Assembly (NCBI RefSeq): GCF_017742995.1
Contig: NZ_CP072425.1
Location: 4,039,001 to 4,103,000 of the forward strand
Source of the DNA: Pseudoalteromonas viridis
GTDB lineage: Bacteria; Pseudomonadota; Gammaproteobacteria; Enterobacterales; Alteromonadaceae
DNA: 64,000 nucleotides
Reading direction: 5' to 3'
Shown piece by piece: positions 1-8,547 of the stretch (the stretch's first letter is position 1; the number at the start of each line of letters is the position of its first letter). The notes under the pieces were generated by a model. The model was not told the DNA's origin, did no database searches, and saw nothing but the letters and a program-made list of their open reading frames with translations. The translations under genes and the position numbers were made by a program.

Positions 1-623
1 TCTCCATTATTGGCGAGGTAACGCACAGTGTTGAGCACTGTTTGCTGGCAATAGAAGGCACAACACTTAAAGACATCAATAAGATATTTGCTCACCACCA
101 ACCTTTTGCGCAGTGCAGCCGTTTCTTAGAAGGGCTTGGCGACCTGACGCAAGAAGCCTGTGATTCAACCTCCAGCGCACTGAAACTGGCGGCAGATACG
201 CCAAACAGTGCTGCCATCGGCTCTGCACAGGCTGGTAAAGGGTTTGGTCTGGAAGTCCTCAAAACCGGCCTGGCCAATCAGGCTGAAAACCACAGTCGCT
301 TTATTGTGGTTGCCCGTCAGCCCCTGCAGGTATCGACGCAAATTCCAACCAAGACTAGCCTTATCATGGCAACCAAACAGAAAGTCGGTTCACTGGCCGA
401 CGCGCTGATGGTGTTTAAAGAGCACAATATCAATATGACTAAGCTGGAGTCTCGTCCAGTGCCAGGCAACCCGTGGGAAGAAGTGTTTTATGTTGATCTG
501 CAGGCCAATGTCGCGGATAAGCAAGTACAAAGCGCCCTTGAATCACTGAAAGAACACACTCAGTTTGTGCGCATTCTGGGTTGCTACCAGAGTGAATCTC
601 TGCAAGCTGTAGAAGTGGTGTAA
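1..623 (+). CDS. pheA: Bifunctional chorismate mutase/prephenate dehydratase (P-protein), C-terminal part
   Basis: The frame is open from the window edge (first whole codon at base 3) to TAA at 621-623, giving about 206 residues. The P-protein makes prephenate from chorismate and phenylpyruvate from prephenate in phenylalanine synthesis. What is visible is the end of the dehydratase domain (IEGTTLKDINKIFAHHQPFA, TKTSLIMAT) and the ACT regulatory domain with the ESRPVPGNPWEE stretch, the known phenylalanine-binding ESRP motif, so feedback inhibition is likely retained. The chorismate mutase half lies outside the window. It converges on tyrA, the sister enzyme for tyrosine. The stop codon is also the first three bases of a dispersed repeat. 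Identification is firm from ACT motif, length and neighbour. Confidence 0.95.
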   Translation, partial: SIIGEVTHSVEHCLLAIEGTTLKDINKIFAHHQPFAQCSRFLEGLGDLTQEACDSTSSALKLAADTPNSAAIGSAQAGKGFGLEVLKTGLANQAENHSRFIVVARQPLQVSTQIPTKTSLIMATKQKVGSLADALMVFKEHNINMTKLESRPVPGNPWEEVFYVDLQANVADKQVQSALESLKEHTQFVRILGCYQSESLQAVEVV

Positions 624-784
624 TACCAATTTCACTTAATACCTGTTCAATTTGAAGGAGCAAATATGCCGCTAACGGTGTTAAAAATTTCTCATTTAGA
701 CCAACTAAATAGCAAAATTTTTGCCTGGTTATCGACGATAATTTCTCGCCTCAAAATAGCACACTTAATTAAGCAAATTGGTAT
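621..784 (+). repeat. Dispersed palindromic repeat, copy A (MITE-like)
   Basis: This 164-bp unit runs from TAATACCAATTT to AAATTGGTAT and recurs at 22666-22833 and 23841-24004. The ends are inverted copies (ATACCAATTT), and the arms continue to match imperfectly for about 45 bp on each side (CTTAAT, GTTC, ATTTGA, AAATATG on both). The centre is a further hairpin: AAAAATTT with AAATTTTT and ATTTAG with CTAAAT. The first TAA is the pheA stop codon. A GGAG followed five bases later by ATG lies inside. There is no transposase, so it would have to be a non-autonomous element; no clear target duplication is visible. Confidence 0.85.
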
Positions 785-830
785 CAAAAACAAGAGCGAG
801 GCTTGCCTCGCTCTGCCATCAATGCATTAA
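666..830 (+). CDS. Mini-ORF inside repeat copy A (54 codons, doubtful)
   Basis: ATG at 666 is preceded by GAAGGAG with a five-base gap, a strong ribosome-binding site. The frame starts MPLTVLKISHLDQLNSKIFA and in copies B and C ends there with TAG; in copy A that codon is TGG, so it reads on to TAA at 828-830, four bases into the tyrA 3' end. Only the first 20 codons are shared among copies. Third-base and conservative changes are seen between copies (ACG/ACT, GAC/GAA), but the sample is too small to claim selection. It may be a real micropeptide or an accident of the palindrome. Confidence 0.2.
   Translation: MPLTVLKISHLDQLNSKIFAWLSTIISRLKIAHLIKQIGIKNKSEACLALPSMH
786..813 (-). terminator. 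Rho-independent terminator of tyrA
   Basis: GAGCGAGGC and GCCTCGCTC form a perfect 9-bp stem (794-813). Reading on the minus strand it is followed by TTGTTTTTG, placed just after the tyrA stop. The repeat copy A ends right beside it. Confidence 0.8.
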
Positions 831-1966
831 GAAATAACCTTTGCGTCATTGGCCTTATTAAGCAGACCGCGACTTTGTCGCAAGAAGGTTTGTGCACTGT
901 CAGAGAAATAGCTTTTCGCCTCTTCAAACGCCGCCATCAGCGCTGCTTTATCGCCCGCCTGTAGACGACTCAGGGTTTGTGCAAAAGTATCCTGATAACT
1001 GGCAAGCAAACCTTCTACTTCATCAAATTGTGCCAGCATAATATCGGTGTAGAGCTCTCCCGATTGCGCAAACAAGCGCCCGACCATCATCAGCTCAAGC
1101 TGGTAAATAGGCGATGAGCAGCTTCTTAGCTCTTCCAGCGTATGACACTGACGGGCCAAAAACTGGCCGTATACAAACGTCGTGAGGTGGCGCATGACCT
1201 GGATGATCTGCATAGCCTGATCGTGCTTTTTCGCTGCCATATTTGCCAGATGACAACCCCAGATCTGCAATTGCTCAAGCAGTCCCTGATACGCCTGCTC
1301 GCCTCGGCCATCACACACCACCACGGTTTGCTTCACCCAATGTGAAATATCCGGGCCAAACATGGGGTGCAGGCCAACAACAGGACCTGCATGTTTGTTC
1401 ATCATGGCCTGCAAGGGTGCTTGTTTAACCGAGGTAATATCGGCGAGCACGCAATCTTCGGGCAGCTCAGGCAACTCATTGATCACCTGCTCCAGTGCAT
1501 TAATCGGCACACTCAACAACACCAGTTTGGCGTCGGCCAAAATCGCCTCTTGCTCGGCCTGTTGTGCTTTGTCGAGTATGCGTACTTGATACCCGGAGCG
1601 CTCAAGCTGGCGGGCGAATAGCTGGCCCATTGCCCCTGCACCACCCACGATGACCACAGGCGATAACTGAGGGGCCGCGCACGCCAGTTCGCTTTGCTGA
1701 TTCTCATAGGCCTCACGCATCATGCGGCGCAAGATGTCTTCGACCAGGTCTGGGTTTACCCCTTTGTGCTCGGCTTGTGCTCGCCGGGCTTCGATCAGGC
1801 TGGCTTCACGTTGTGGCACATGTAAAGGCGCCCCGGTGGCTTGCTTAATTTTACCGACCTGCTCGGTAAGCTCGCGGCGCTGTGCCAGCAGATCAACCAA
1901 CGCGCTGTCACAGGCGTCAATTTTCTCCCGCAGCAAAGCGAGTTCAGATGTTTGACTCATTCCCAT
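827..1966 (-). CDS. tyrA: Bifunctional chorismate mutase/prephenate dehydrogenase (T-protein)
   Basis: 379 residues, close to the E. coli T-protein. It isomerises chorismate to prephenate and oxidises it with NAD+ to 4-hydroxyphenylpyruvate, the tyrosine branch. Residues 1-95 are an AroQ-type chorismate mutase helix bundle (LREKIDACDSALVDLLAQRR); from about residue 104 comes a Rossmann fold with GGAGAMG at 108-114, then GLHPMFGPD, typical of the dehydrogenase. The frame offers ATG at 1966 or at 1960; a GGGA directly before the second does not decide, so the N-terminus is uncertain by two residues. It is monocistronic with its own terminator and convergent with pheA; 155 bp separates it from rplS. 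Confidence 0.97.
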   Translation of the reverse strand: MGMSQTSELALLREKIDACDSALVDLLAQRRELTEQVGKIKQATGAPLHVPQREASLIEARRAQAEHKGVNPDLVEDILRRMMREAYENQQSELACAAPQLSPVVIVGGAGAMGQLFARQLERSGYQVRILDKAQQAEQEAILADAKLVLLSVPINALEQVINELPELPEDCVLADITSVKQAPLQAMMNKHAGPVVGLHPMFGPDISHWVKQTVVVCDGRGEQAYQGLLEQLQIWGCHLANMAAKKHDQAMQIIQVMRHLTTFVYGQFLARQCHTLEELRSCSSPIYQLELMMVGRLFAQSGELYTDIMLAQFDEVEGLLASYQDTFAQTLSRLQAGDKAALMAAFEEAKSYFSDSAQTFLRQSRGLLNKANDAKVIS

Positions 1967-2060
1967 AGTGTAAACTATTATTTACTTCAGTAAACCAAAA
2001 GATACACCCAGTCTAACAGGAAGAAATAGGATAAGAAAGTGGATTGGAATTATAGGATAC

Positions 2061-2098
2061 AAAAACCAAAACGGGCCACTCAAAGAGTGGCCCGTTTT
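2061..2098 (-). terminator. Terminator of the rpsP-rimM-trmD-rplS operon
   Basis: An 11-bp perfect stem, ACGGGCCACTC / GAGTGGCCCGT with an AAA loop (2071-2095), lies 26 bp after the rplS stop. It has T-rich tracts on both sides, so it can also work for the plus strand. Confidence 0.9.
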
Positions 2099-2121
2099 TA
2101 AGCATTGGTAAATGCGACGTA

Positions 2122-2481
2122 TTAGTTAAGTTTTTCTTTAATACGTGCAGACTTACCAGAACGCTCACGCAGATAGTAAAGTTTCGCGCGGCGAACTGCA
2201 CCACGACGCTTCACTGCAATGCTGCTGATAAGAGGGCTGTGCGTTTGGAATACACGCTCTACACCTTCACCGTTCGAGATTTTACGAACTGTGAATGCAG
2301 AGTGAAGACCACGATTACGCTTAGCGATTACAACACCTTCAAAGGCCTGTAGACGCTCTTTGTCACCTTCTTTAACACGAACCTGAACAACAACTGTGTC
2401 ACCAGCGCCGAACGCAGGTACGTCTGTTTTAAGCTGCTCTTCTTCAAGCGCTTTAATAATATTTTGGTTTACTTTTGCCAT
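2122..2481 (-). CDS. rplS: 50S ribosomal protein L19
   Basis: 119 residues starting [17 protein letters not shown]19 sits at the interface of the 30S and 50S subunits. Conserved blocks [45 protein letters not shown] and the basic C-terminus [11 protein letters not shown] cover the full family length. The frame could start four codons upstream at GTG 2493, but that codon is only two bases from an AGGA and gives an N-terminus not seen in L19, so ATG at 2481 is chosen. It is the last gene of the conserved rpsP-rimM-trmD-rplS operon, 33 bp after trmD. Confidence 0.98.
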   Translation of the reverse strand: MAKVNQNIIKALEEEQLKTDVPAFGAGDTVVVQVRVKEGDKERLQAFEGVVIAKRNRGLHSAFTVRKISNGEGVERVFQTHSPLISSIAVKRRGAVRRAKLYYLRERSGKSARIKEKLN

Positions 2482-2514
2482 TTTATTTCTCACATTCCTA
2501 GGAGTAACTGTCTT

Positions 2515-3279
2515 CTAGCCACAAGCTTCATGTTCTTGCTGAAATTCAGCAAGCAAACGTGCTTGCTCCTCAGTCAGAGCTAGGTTACGCAACAAGTCTG
2601 GACGGCGTAACCAAGTTCTTCCCAGTGACTGCTTTAAGCGCCACTCGGCTATCGCTTGGTGGTTTCCACTGAGTAATACAGCAGGCACCTGTTTTCCATC
2701 CAACGTTTCTGGCCGAGTATAGTGTGGACAATCTAATAAGCCGTCTGAGAACGAATCTTGTTCTGCAGACTGGTTGTGACCTAACACACCTGGCACCAAT
2801 CGCGCGACAGCGTCGATCAATGTCATGGCGGGCAGTTCACCCCCACTTAAAATAAAATCCCCGATGGACCATTCTTCGTCGACATACGACTCGATGATCC
2901 GCTCGTCTATACCTTCGTAGCGACCAGCGACTAAAATCAACTTTTCGGATTGAGCCAGTTCGGCCGCACCTTGTTGATCTAACTTCCGCCCTTGTGGAGA
3001 CATATAAATTACTTTAGCGCCTTCCCCTGCTGCCTGTTTGGCATCGAGAATGGCTTGTTTGAGAGGCTCGACCATCATCAGCATGCCCGGACCACCACCA
3101 TAAGGTCGGTCGTCAACGGTTCTGTGCTTATCCAGTGCATAGTCTCTCGGATTCCAGCAGTGAAAGTCGATCAGTCCGTTTTTTACGGCCCGACCGGTGA
3201 CACCTTGCTGAGTTACCGCGTCAAACATTTCAGGAAAGAGTGAGATCACCCCAACCCATAGTTTTTGCTGTTCACTCAT
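2515..3279 (-). CDS. trmD: tRNA (guanine-N1-)-methyltransferase TrmD
   Basis: 254 residues. TrmD methylates G37 next to the anticodon of tRNAs reading CUN, CCN and CGG, using S-adenosylmethionine, which prevents +1 frameshifting. The SPOUT trefoil-knot region is clear: [23 protein letters not shown] and the substrate segment [11 protein letters not shown]. Length fits the family (about 250). Its ATG overlaps the rimM stop by one base (TAATG), so translation is probably coupled to rimM. Confidence 0.98.
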   Translation of the reverse strand: MSEQQKLWVGVISLFPEMFDAVTQQGVTGRAVKNGLIDFHCWNPRDYALDKHRTVDDRPYGGGPGMLMMVEPLKQAILDAKQAAGEGAKVIYMSPQGRKLDQQGAAELAQSEKLILVAGRYEGIDERIIESYVDEEWSIGDFILSGGELPAMTLIDAVARLVPGVLGHNQSAEQDSFSDGLLDCPHYTRPETLDGKQVPAVLLSGNHQAIAEWRLKQSLGRTWLRRPDLLRNLALTEEQARLLAEFQQEHEACG

Positions 3280-3812
3280 TAAAACGCCGGATCCCAGTCT
3301 ACAGTAATTTCTCGTTCTTCGTGCTTAACTTCAATCACAACAGAATCTGTCAGGAATGGAATTAAGCGCTCAGACTGACCAAATGCATCTTTTTTGTTTG
3401 CTTTCACAACCAAAACGTCATTTGATCCTGTCTCCATCAAGTCATCAACATGACCCAGGTTATACCCTTTTGTCGTAACGACTGTCATACCGATGAGATC
3501 TCGCCAATAAAACTCCCCTTCTGGTAATTCAGGGAGCTGCTCTACATCTACTGAGATTTCTGCATTGGTCAGTGCCATTGCTTCGTCTCTGTCGTTGATG
3601 TTCGCAAACTTGGCGATAAAGCCCTTGCTGTGACGACGCCAGTCACTCACTTCAAGGGTTTGCCATTTACCTTGTTGACCTATCAACCATGGGCTGAAAT
3701 CGAAGATCCCTTGGGGATCATCAGTAAATGAATGCACCTTAAGCCAACCTTTGATGCCATAAGGAGCACCAAGTTTACCAACAACGATTGTCGAGGTTTT
3801 TTCTTGACTCAT
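3279..3812 (-). CDS. rimM: 16S rRNA processing protein RimM
   Basis: 177 residues. RimM binds ribosomal protein S19 and assists late maturation of the 30S head and 16S rRNA. N-terminal beta-barrel [24 protein letters not shown] and C-terminal PRC-barrel with [22 protein letters not shown] and RLIPFL are all present and in family order. It lies 17 bp after rpsP and overlaps trmD by one base, the usual gammaproteobacterial arrangement. Confidence 0.98.
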   Translation of the reverse strand: MSQEKTSTIVVGKLGAPYGIKGWLKVHSFTDDPQGIFDFSPWLIGQQGKWQTLEVSDWRRHSKGFIAKFANINDRDEAMALTNAEISVDVEQLPELPEGEFYWRDLIGMTVVTTKGYNLGHVDDLMETGSNDVLVVKANKKDAFGQSERLIPFLTDSVVIEVKHEEREITVDWDPAF

Positions 3813-3829
3813 GGTTACACTTACGCCTA

Positions 3830-4078
3830 TTAAGCCGCTTTACGAGCGTCTTTAACCAGTTTCGCTACGCGATCAGAAAGACCAGCGCCTTGACCTACCC
3901 AGTGATCAACACGGGCAAGGTCTAGACGAAGTTTTTCTTCTTGACCAGCAGCGATTGGGTTAAAGAAACCTACTTTCTCGATGAAACGACCGTCACGCGA
4001 GAAACGGCTATCCGCAACCACGATTTGATAGAATGGACGCTTTTTAGCGCCGCCACGTTGCAAACGAATAGTTACCAT
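3830..4078 (-). CDS. rpsP: 30S ribosomal protein S16
   Basis: 82 residues beginning [20 protein letters not shown], with the S16 signature [22 protein letters not shown] and family-typical length. It is the first gene of the operon rpsP-rimM-trmD-rplS, which joins a ribosomal protein with a ribosome-maturation and a tRNA-modification gene. A sigma70-like promoter and a short leader hairpin lie directly upstream. Confidence 0.98.
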   Translation of the reverse strand: MVTIRLQRGGAKKRPFYQIVVADSRFSRDGRFIEKVGFFNPIAAGQEEKLRLDLARVDHWVGQGAGLSDRVAKLVKDARKAA

Positions 4079-4120
4079 ACCGTCCTCTACATAGATTGAC
4101 TGTTTTCATTAATAAGATTT

Positions 4121-4139
4121 GCTTCCCACTTTGGGAAGC
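4121..4139 (-). promoter_or_regulatory. Leader hairpin upstream of rpsP
   Basis: GCTTCCCA and TGGGAAGC pair over 8 bp around a 3-base loop, about 45 nt before the rpsP start and just downstream of the predicted promoter. It is not followed by a T-run, so it is not an intrinsic terminator. It could be a leader structure, but no function can be shown. Confidence 0.4.
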
Positions 4140-4145
4140 TGGGGA

Positions 4146-4173
4146 ATTGTACGTCTTTTTTCACGCATTGCAA
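4146..4173 (-). promoter_or_regulatory. Sigma70-like promoter of the rpsP operon
   Basis: On the minus strand, TTGCAA (4168-4173) and TACAAT (4146-4151) are separated by 16 bp. This places transcription start near 4140, leaving a leader of about 60 nt before rpsP. Predicted by eye from consensus only. Confidence 0.55.
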
Positions 4174-4294
4174 GTGTGAAATCCATTTTATTACCAAATG
4201 ATGAAGATGCTCGGTAATTGACAGAAGATGACGCCTAAATTGTGTGAATGCGATGACCAGCCTGGGCCATATCGCACCTGAGGGCATAAGTATA

Positions 4295-4326
4295 AAAGAA
4301 GGGTCACAAAACAGACACCCTTCTTT
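4295..4326 (-). terminator. Terminator of the haem-type TonB receptor
   Basis: AAAGAAGGGT and ACCCTTCTTT form a stem with a 12-base loop, followed on the minus strand by TTTATA. It lies about 30 bp past the stop of the receptor gene. Confidence 0.65.
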
Positions 4327-4354
4327 ATATAAAGTAGTCCTTTAACTGTGCTGA

Positions 4355-6445
4355 CTAGAAGGTGATTTTAACTTTGGCCGCCAGATAACGTCCCGGCATT
4401 GTGTACTGAGACAAGCTGGTGTCGGCAGCACTGCCAGCAACCCGCTCGTAATTGACGTATTCCTTATCCAGCAAATTAAAGACCCCCACATTGAGTTGCC
4501 AGCTGTGCCACTGATAATCTGCAAACACATCAACCGTAGCCCAGCCAGCGGTTTTGATTGCAGTATCAGAGGGGACTTTGTCCATATGACTGGCAGCACG
4601 CAACGCCGTTGTCAGCGACCACTGCTCAGATTCATAACGCGCTTTAACAAAGCCATTAAGCGGGCTCAGCGATTCTATGTAGTCATCGGTCTGTGAATTT
4701 TTACCATGCAGATAGGTCAGGCCACTGTCGATGGCAAGCTGATCGTTTAGCCACAGGGTCATATTCGCTTCAACCCCTTTGATTTTTACTTCTTCAATGT
4801 TCTGGTACTGAAATACCTGTTTGCTGACATTGGGAATAAAGGTCGGCTCGGTGCGTACCAGTTGGTTGGCAATAAAATCATCAAAAGTTGAATGGAATAC
4901 GGCAAGGGAGAACTCACTACTATCGAAATTGCCTTTTAAGCCCAGCTCTATGCTGTCACTGTATTCCGGATCCAGGTCTGAATTGGGGATGATCTGGTAG
5001 AAAGGCTCAACACCGTGACTCTGATAAGCCTGATCGTGGGGCGGGATCTTAAACCCACGTGCATACTGGCCCACCAGGCTGAGATTCTGGGACAAGCTGT
5101 ATACCATGCCCAGTTTAGGCGACAAAGCCGTTGCATCAATTTTGTCAAAGACACCGTCGGTGTACAACGCACTTTGCTTAGGGTCCATCTGATAACTGTC
5201 CAGTCGCAGGCCCGCATTTACGCTCAAGGTATCGGGCAGCAGCGTCACGTTATCCTGCACAAATAGTCCAATCAGCCTTGTATCCGCGCCGGGGAACGCT
5301 TTTTGGGGCTCATGATCTTTAACCAATGTGCCTTGCAGGTTGCGCCGTGACTTATAACGCGGGCGCTCGGTGTCATACTGGTCGAAATCAGCCCCATACA
5401 CGAATTGATGCGCGACATCGCCAACGTTTAACTGTTTGTCCAGTACCAATCGGGTGCCCACAATCTGCTGCTCAAAGCGATAGTCATTGGTATCAACGTA
5501 AGGGCCTGAGCGGTCAGCACCAGCACGAGTTTGGTCGCTGTGCTGCTCGTAATCGCTGAAGTATGCCTGGGCCTCCAGGTTATCGTATATCCTGGTTGCC
5601 GCGCTGCTATTATAGAGTACAGACACCGACAGGCTGTCGTTCTCTTCCTTTGTTTCGTGGCTCTGAGCTGCCAGTACCTGCTCGGTTTCCTGCGTGTAAT
5701 AATCTAAAGTGGTTAGCAGGCTGGACTGCGCCCCCAGGGTCAGCTCACCTTTGAGTACCGCAGCCGTAGAGGTGTAGTCCGCCTCAGGCAAGGTTTCATC
5801 ATAATTCTGTGTCTGGCTGCCATCTCGGCGCGTTAACTGGACCGATGCAGCATGCTCGCCAAGGCGCTTTGCAAACACGCCGCTGAGACTTTGCTCATCA
5901 CTGGCACCGTGATAACCGGCGCTGAGGTGCGCATAGCTGGCAGCATCCGCCAGATAATCAGACGGCGATTTAGTGGCTATCACGACGATACCGCCGAGTG
6001 CATCAGAGCCATAAAGTGAAGATGCAGCCCCTTTAGCGACTTCGATTTGCCTGACACCTTCTAGGTCCAGATAACCACGGCCGATTAACAAGCCCTGACC
6101 TCCCTCGTAGGCATCATTAAGTCGACGACCATCTTTAATATACACAACCCGGTTGCCGCCAATGCCGCGCACAGTGATCGCCTGAGCGTTACCCGCACTG
6201 CCCTGTGTGGTTATACCGGTTTGATAACGAAATGCCGAGGCCAGATCGATACTGACTTCCTGCTCCAGAGCCTGCTCGGTCACCACACTGACGCTGCCAG
6301 CGACATCCGACAGCTTCTGCTCGACCCGTGACCCGCTGACCACAATCACGTCTGCCGACTTTTCAAATTCATCGGCCTTAACATCGGTCGTACCAAAAAG
6401 TGCCGCCACTACACCAAGCGCAATACTGCTGTGCTTTAAAGTCAT
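4355..6445 (-). CDS. TonB-dependent haem/haemoglobin-type outer-membrane receptor
   Basis: About 696 residues: signal peptide MTLKHSSIALGVVAALF, a short TonB-box-like DVIVVSG region, plug domain (VRGIGGNRVVYIKDGRRL, SSLYGSDALGGIV) and a 22-strand barrel ending in the aromatic PGRYLAAKVKITF. The start at 6445 is chosen over 6457 because a GAGG sits six bases before it, inside the longer frame. The barrel segment GFKIPPHDQAY and the following NSDLDPEYSDSIELG resemble the FRAP and NPNL motifs of haem receptors. It is divergent from hmuTUV-hutZ across a Fur-like site, so haem or haemoprotein is the likely ligand. The exact substrate is inference. Confidence 0.85.
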   Translation of the reverse strand: MTLKHSSIALGVVAALFGTTDVKADEFEKSADVIVVSGSRVEQKLSDVAGSVSVVTEQALEQEVSIDLASAFRYQTGITTQGSAGNAQAITVRGIGGNRVVYIKDGRRLNDAYEGGQGLLIGRGYLDLEGVRQIEVAKGAASSLYGSDALGGIVVIATKSPSDYLADAASYAHLSAGYHGASDEQSLSGVFAKRLGEHAASVQLTRRDGSQTQNYDETLPEADYTSTAAVLKGELTLGAQSSLLTTLDYYTQETEQVLAAQSHETKEENDSLSVSVLYNSSAATRIYDNLEAQAYFSDYEQHSDQTRAGADRSGPYVDTNDYRFEQQIVGTRLVLDKQLNVGDVAHQFVYGADFDQYDTERPRYKSRRNLQGTLVKDHEPQKAFPGADTRLIGLFVQDNVTLLPDTLSVNAGLRLDSYQMDPKQSALYTDGVFDKIDATALSPKLGMVYSLSQNLSLVGQYARGFKIPPHDQAYQSHGVEPFYQIIPNSDLDPEYSDSIELGLKGNFDSSEFSLAVFHSTFDDFIANQLVRTEPTFIPNVSKQVFQYQNIEEVKIKGVEANMTLWLNDQLAIDSGLTYLHGKNSQTDDYIESLSPLNGFVKARYESEQWSLTTALRAASHMDKVPSDTAIKTAGWATVDVFADYQWHSWQLNVGVFNLLDKEYVNYERVAGSAADTSLSQYTMPGRYLAAKVKITF

Positions 6446-6489
6446 TAGAAACCTCATTCAGGGAATTAAACAGAACTATTTTGCTGAGC

Positions 6490-6534
6490 ACTATAATGTT
6501 CCTAAAAGACATTTGCAAATGATAATGGTTTGCA
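6490..6534 (-). promoter_or_regulatory. Promoter with overlapping Fur-like operator
   Basis: On the minus strand TTGCAA (6513-6518) and TATAGT (6490-6495), 17 bp apart, make a good promoter for the receptor. A 21-bp site at 6514-6534, TGCAAATGATAATGGTTTGCA, has inverted ends and an AATGATAAT core like a Fur box and covers the -35. It is the only such site between the two divergent units and may repress both when iron is plentiful. Confidence 0.6.
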
Positions 6535-6587
6535 TTTTTATATTTATGTAGATTTATGTGTTTCCATTACGTAGAATCACCTTCAGA

Positions 6588-6649
6588 CCGGGGACGTGCT
6601 ATCAGGCAGTCTGTTTTGACGGATTAATAAACTGTAAGCAAATCCCCGG
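6588..6649 (+). ncRNA. Possible structured leader of hmuTUV-hutZ
   Basis: CCGGGGA (6588-6594) is exactly complementary to TCCCCGG (6643-6649), closing a 62-nt domain with a weaker inner pairing (CAGT with ACTG). It lies 37 nt before the hmuT start. It has no T-run, so it is not a terminator, and matches no riboswitch class I know. It could be a regulatory leader or a chance palindrome. Confidence 0.3.
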
Positions 6650-6685
6650 ACCCATTTAACACAATTGAATTTAACGGGATAAAAA

Positions 6686-7504
6686 ATGCAAAAACTTGTG
6701 TTTCTGATTGTGCTAGCAGTGCTCAGCAACCCAATACTCGCAGCTCAGCGGGTCGTTATCGCCGGCGGTTCCTTAACGGACATCGTCTTCGCTTTGGGTG
6801 GCGGTAAAGATGTTGTGGCGGTTGATACCTCCAGTACCTCGCCGCTGCAAGCAACTCAATTGCCCAAGGTTGGCTACTACCGGGATCTGGCAGCTGAGGG
6901 GGTGCTCTCACAACATCCCGAGCTGATCCTGGCCTTACAAGGCAGTGGCAGGCCCGAAGTCTTAACCCAGCTGCGCAGCACAGGCGTTAAACTGAATCTG
7001 TACGATAAGCCGACCAATATTAATGAGCTCTTTAACCTGATAGGTCAGCTGGGCCGGGATCTGAACCGCCAAAGCCAGGCACAAGGTCTTATCGCCCGCC
7101 TGAAACAAACCTTGCCTGCCAAAGCGCCGCCGTCGTCGCTCAGTGCCCTGTTTATTCTCTCTGCGGGCGATCGCGGTGTTACCGTGGCGGGCCCAGAAAC
7201 TGTGCCTGATCTTTTGTTTGGCTACACAGGGATCCGTAATCTGGCAACGGCCCCCGGCTACAAACCCTTCAATCGCGAGGCCATGCTGGTCAGTGCGCCC
7301 GATTTTCTGGTCGCGCCCAGCCATGTTGTCTATAGCCTGGGTGGCCCTGAGCAGTTTTGTCAGCAAAGTGCCCTGGCATTACTGCCGGCCGCGCAGCAGT
7401 GCCGACTACTGGTCATGGACTCTCTGCTGTCAATGGGCATGACCACTCGATTGCCCGAGGCCATTGCCCAGCTTGCAGCTTATCGGGAACAATCCGCGCT
7501 ATGA
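6686..7504 (+). CDS. hmuT: Haem ABC transporter periplasmic binding protein HmuT
   Basis: 272 residues with a cleavable signal peptide (MQKLVFLIVLAVLSNPILAA). The body is a class III periplasmic binding protein (BtuF/FecB fold): RVVIAGGSLTDIVFALGGG, PKVGYYRDLAAEGVLS, PELILA, then GYTGIRNLATAPGYKPFNREA, the segment typical of HmuT/PhuT. It would carry haem across the periplasm to HmuUV. Start ATG 6686 has GGGA upstream. Its stop overlaps the hmuU start (ATGA, 7501-7504), so the genes are translationally coupled. Fur control is likely from the operator upstream of the divergent receptor. Confidence 0.92.
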   Translation: MQKLVFLIVLAVLSNPILAAQRVVIAGGSLTDIVFALGGGKDVVAVDTSSTSPLQATQLPKVGYYRDLAAEGVLSQHPELILALQGSGRPEVLTQLRSTGVKLNLYDKPTNINELFNLIGQLGRDLNRQSQAQGLIARLKQTLPAKAPPSSLSALFILSAGDRGVTVAGPETVPDLLFGYTGIRNLATAPGYKPFNREAMLVSAPDFLVAPSHVVYSLGGPEQFCQQSALALLPAAQQCRLLVMDSLLSMGMTTRLPEAIAQLAAYREQSAL

Positions 7505-8547
7505 CACCCACACTTGCTATTCTGACAGCCCGTCATCACCAGATCTGGTTGTGGCTGAGCGCAGCCATGGTGATTGTGCTCGCCTGGTTATCGCTGAGTA
7601 GCGGCCCGGTTGGCTGGGACTGGCGCATGCCTCTGGTTGCCATATTGCCCGACGCTTTTGTTCAGGACATCAGCCAGCTGCATGTGACTGTGGTAACCCA
7701 GATCCGCTTACCCAGGCTGCTGCTGGCGCTGTTGGTGGGCTGTGTACTGGCCTGCAGTGGCGCTGCCAGTCAGGCATTGTGTCGCAATCCATTGGCGGAC
7801 CCAAGCCTGATGGGCGTAACCGGTGGCGCCGCCGTTGCAGCCATAGCCGTGATTGCACTATCGCCCAAAGTTGCCTTTATTAATGAGTCCATGGTCGCAC
7901 CGGCTGCCTTTCTGGGTGCTCTGGCGATCACCTCTTTATTATACCGGGTTGCCAGTCACCAAGGTCAGGTCCAGATCACGGTATTGCTGCTTGCCGGAGT
8001 AGCCATCAATGCCGTGGCCATGGCCCTGATCGGACTGTTTAGCTTTTTTGCAGACGATACCTCGCTGCGCCTGATGACCTACTGGCAGATGGGCGCACTG
8101 GCCGGTGCGAGCTGGCCCGCGATGCAATATGGTGCGCCGCTGATCCTCATCTGTATCGCCATGCTGTTTATTCGTCGTAAACAGATCAACGCTTTGATGC
8201 TCGGTGAGCGCGATGCCAGACATTTGGGCGTTAACGTCAGGCGACTGAAAAATGAAGTCATATTTTTGATAGCGCTGGGTGTGGGTGGCGCCGTTGCTAT
8301 GTCGGGCATGATAGGCTTTGTCGGCCTGCTGGTCCCGCATCTGGCACGCCTGCTGGTCGGCCCCGATCTGCGCCGTATGCTGCCTTTGAGTATGTTACTT
8401 GGCTGTGTGGTATTGCTCACGGCCGATTGGCTGGCACGTCTGGTTGTTGCCCCTTCAGAGCTGCCCATTGGTGTGATCACCGCCCTGTTCGGCAGTCCGT
8501 TTTTTGTCTATTTGCTGATCCAACAAAAACGAGGTGTACATGCTTGA
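7501..8547 (+). CDS. hmuU: Haem ABC transporter permease HmuU
   Basis: 348 residues, FecCD/BtuC-type inner-membrane permease with about nine to ten hydrophobic segments. Signature features are LRLPRLLLAL-like RLPRLLLALLVGCVLACSGA, NPLADPSLMGVTGGA, and near the end GMIGFVGLLVPHLARLLVG plus the ELPIGVITALFGSPFFVYLL tail common to this family. The frame is open further upstream inside hmuT, but ATG 7501, overlapping the hmuT stop as ATGA, gives the usual N-terminus. It forms the translocation path for haem with HmuV. Confidence 0.93.
   Translation: MTPTLAILTARHHQIWLWLSAAMVIVLAWLSLSSGPVGWDWRMPLVAILPDAFVQDISQLHVTVVTQIRLPRLLLALLVGCVLACSGAASQALCRNPLADPSLMGVTGGAAVAAIAVIALSPKVAFINESMVAPAAFLGALAITSLLYRVASHQGQVQITVLLLAGVAINAVAMALIGLFSFFADDTSLRLMTYWQMGALAGASWPAMQYGAPLILICIAMLFIRRKQINALMLGERDARHLGVNVRRLKNEVIFLIALGVGGAVAMSGMIGFVGLLVPHLARLLVGPDLRRMLPLSMLLGCVVLLTADWLARLVVAPSELPIGVITALFGSPFFVYLLIQQKRGVHA

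Noticed and set aside
621..784. Target-site duplication around the palindromic repeat
   Set aside because: Flanks on the two sides of the three copies do not share a consistent short duplication, so insertion by a known transposase cannot be shown.
4087..4287. Possible small gene between rpsP and the receptor
   Set aside because: The frame covers the rpsP promoter and leader hairpin and shows no protein-like pattern.
7357..7500. Upstream extension of hmuU inside hmuT
   Set aside because: The frame is open but overlaps hmuT by 148 bp and lacks permease features; the ATGA at 7501 is the natural start.
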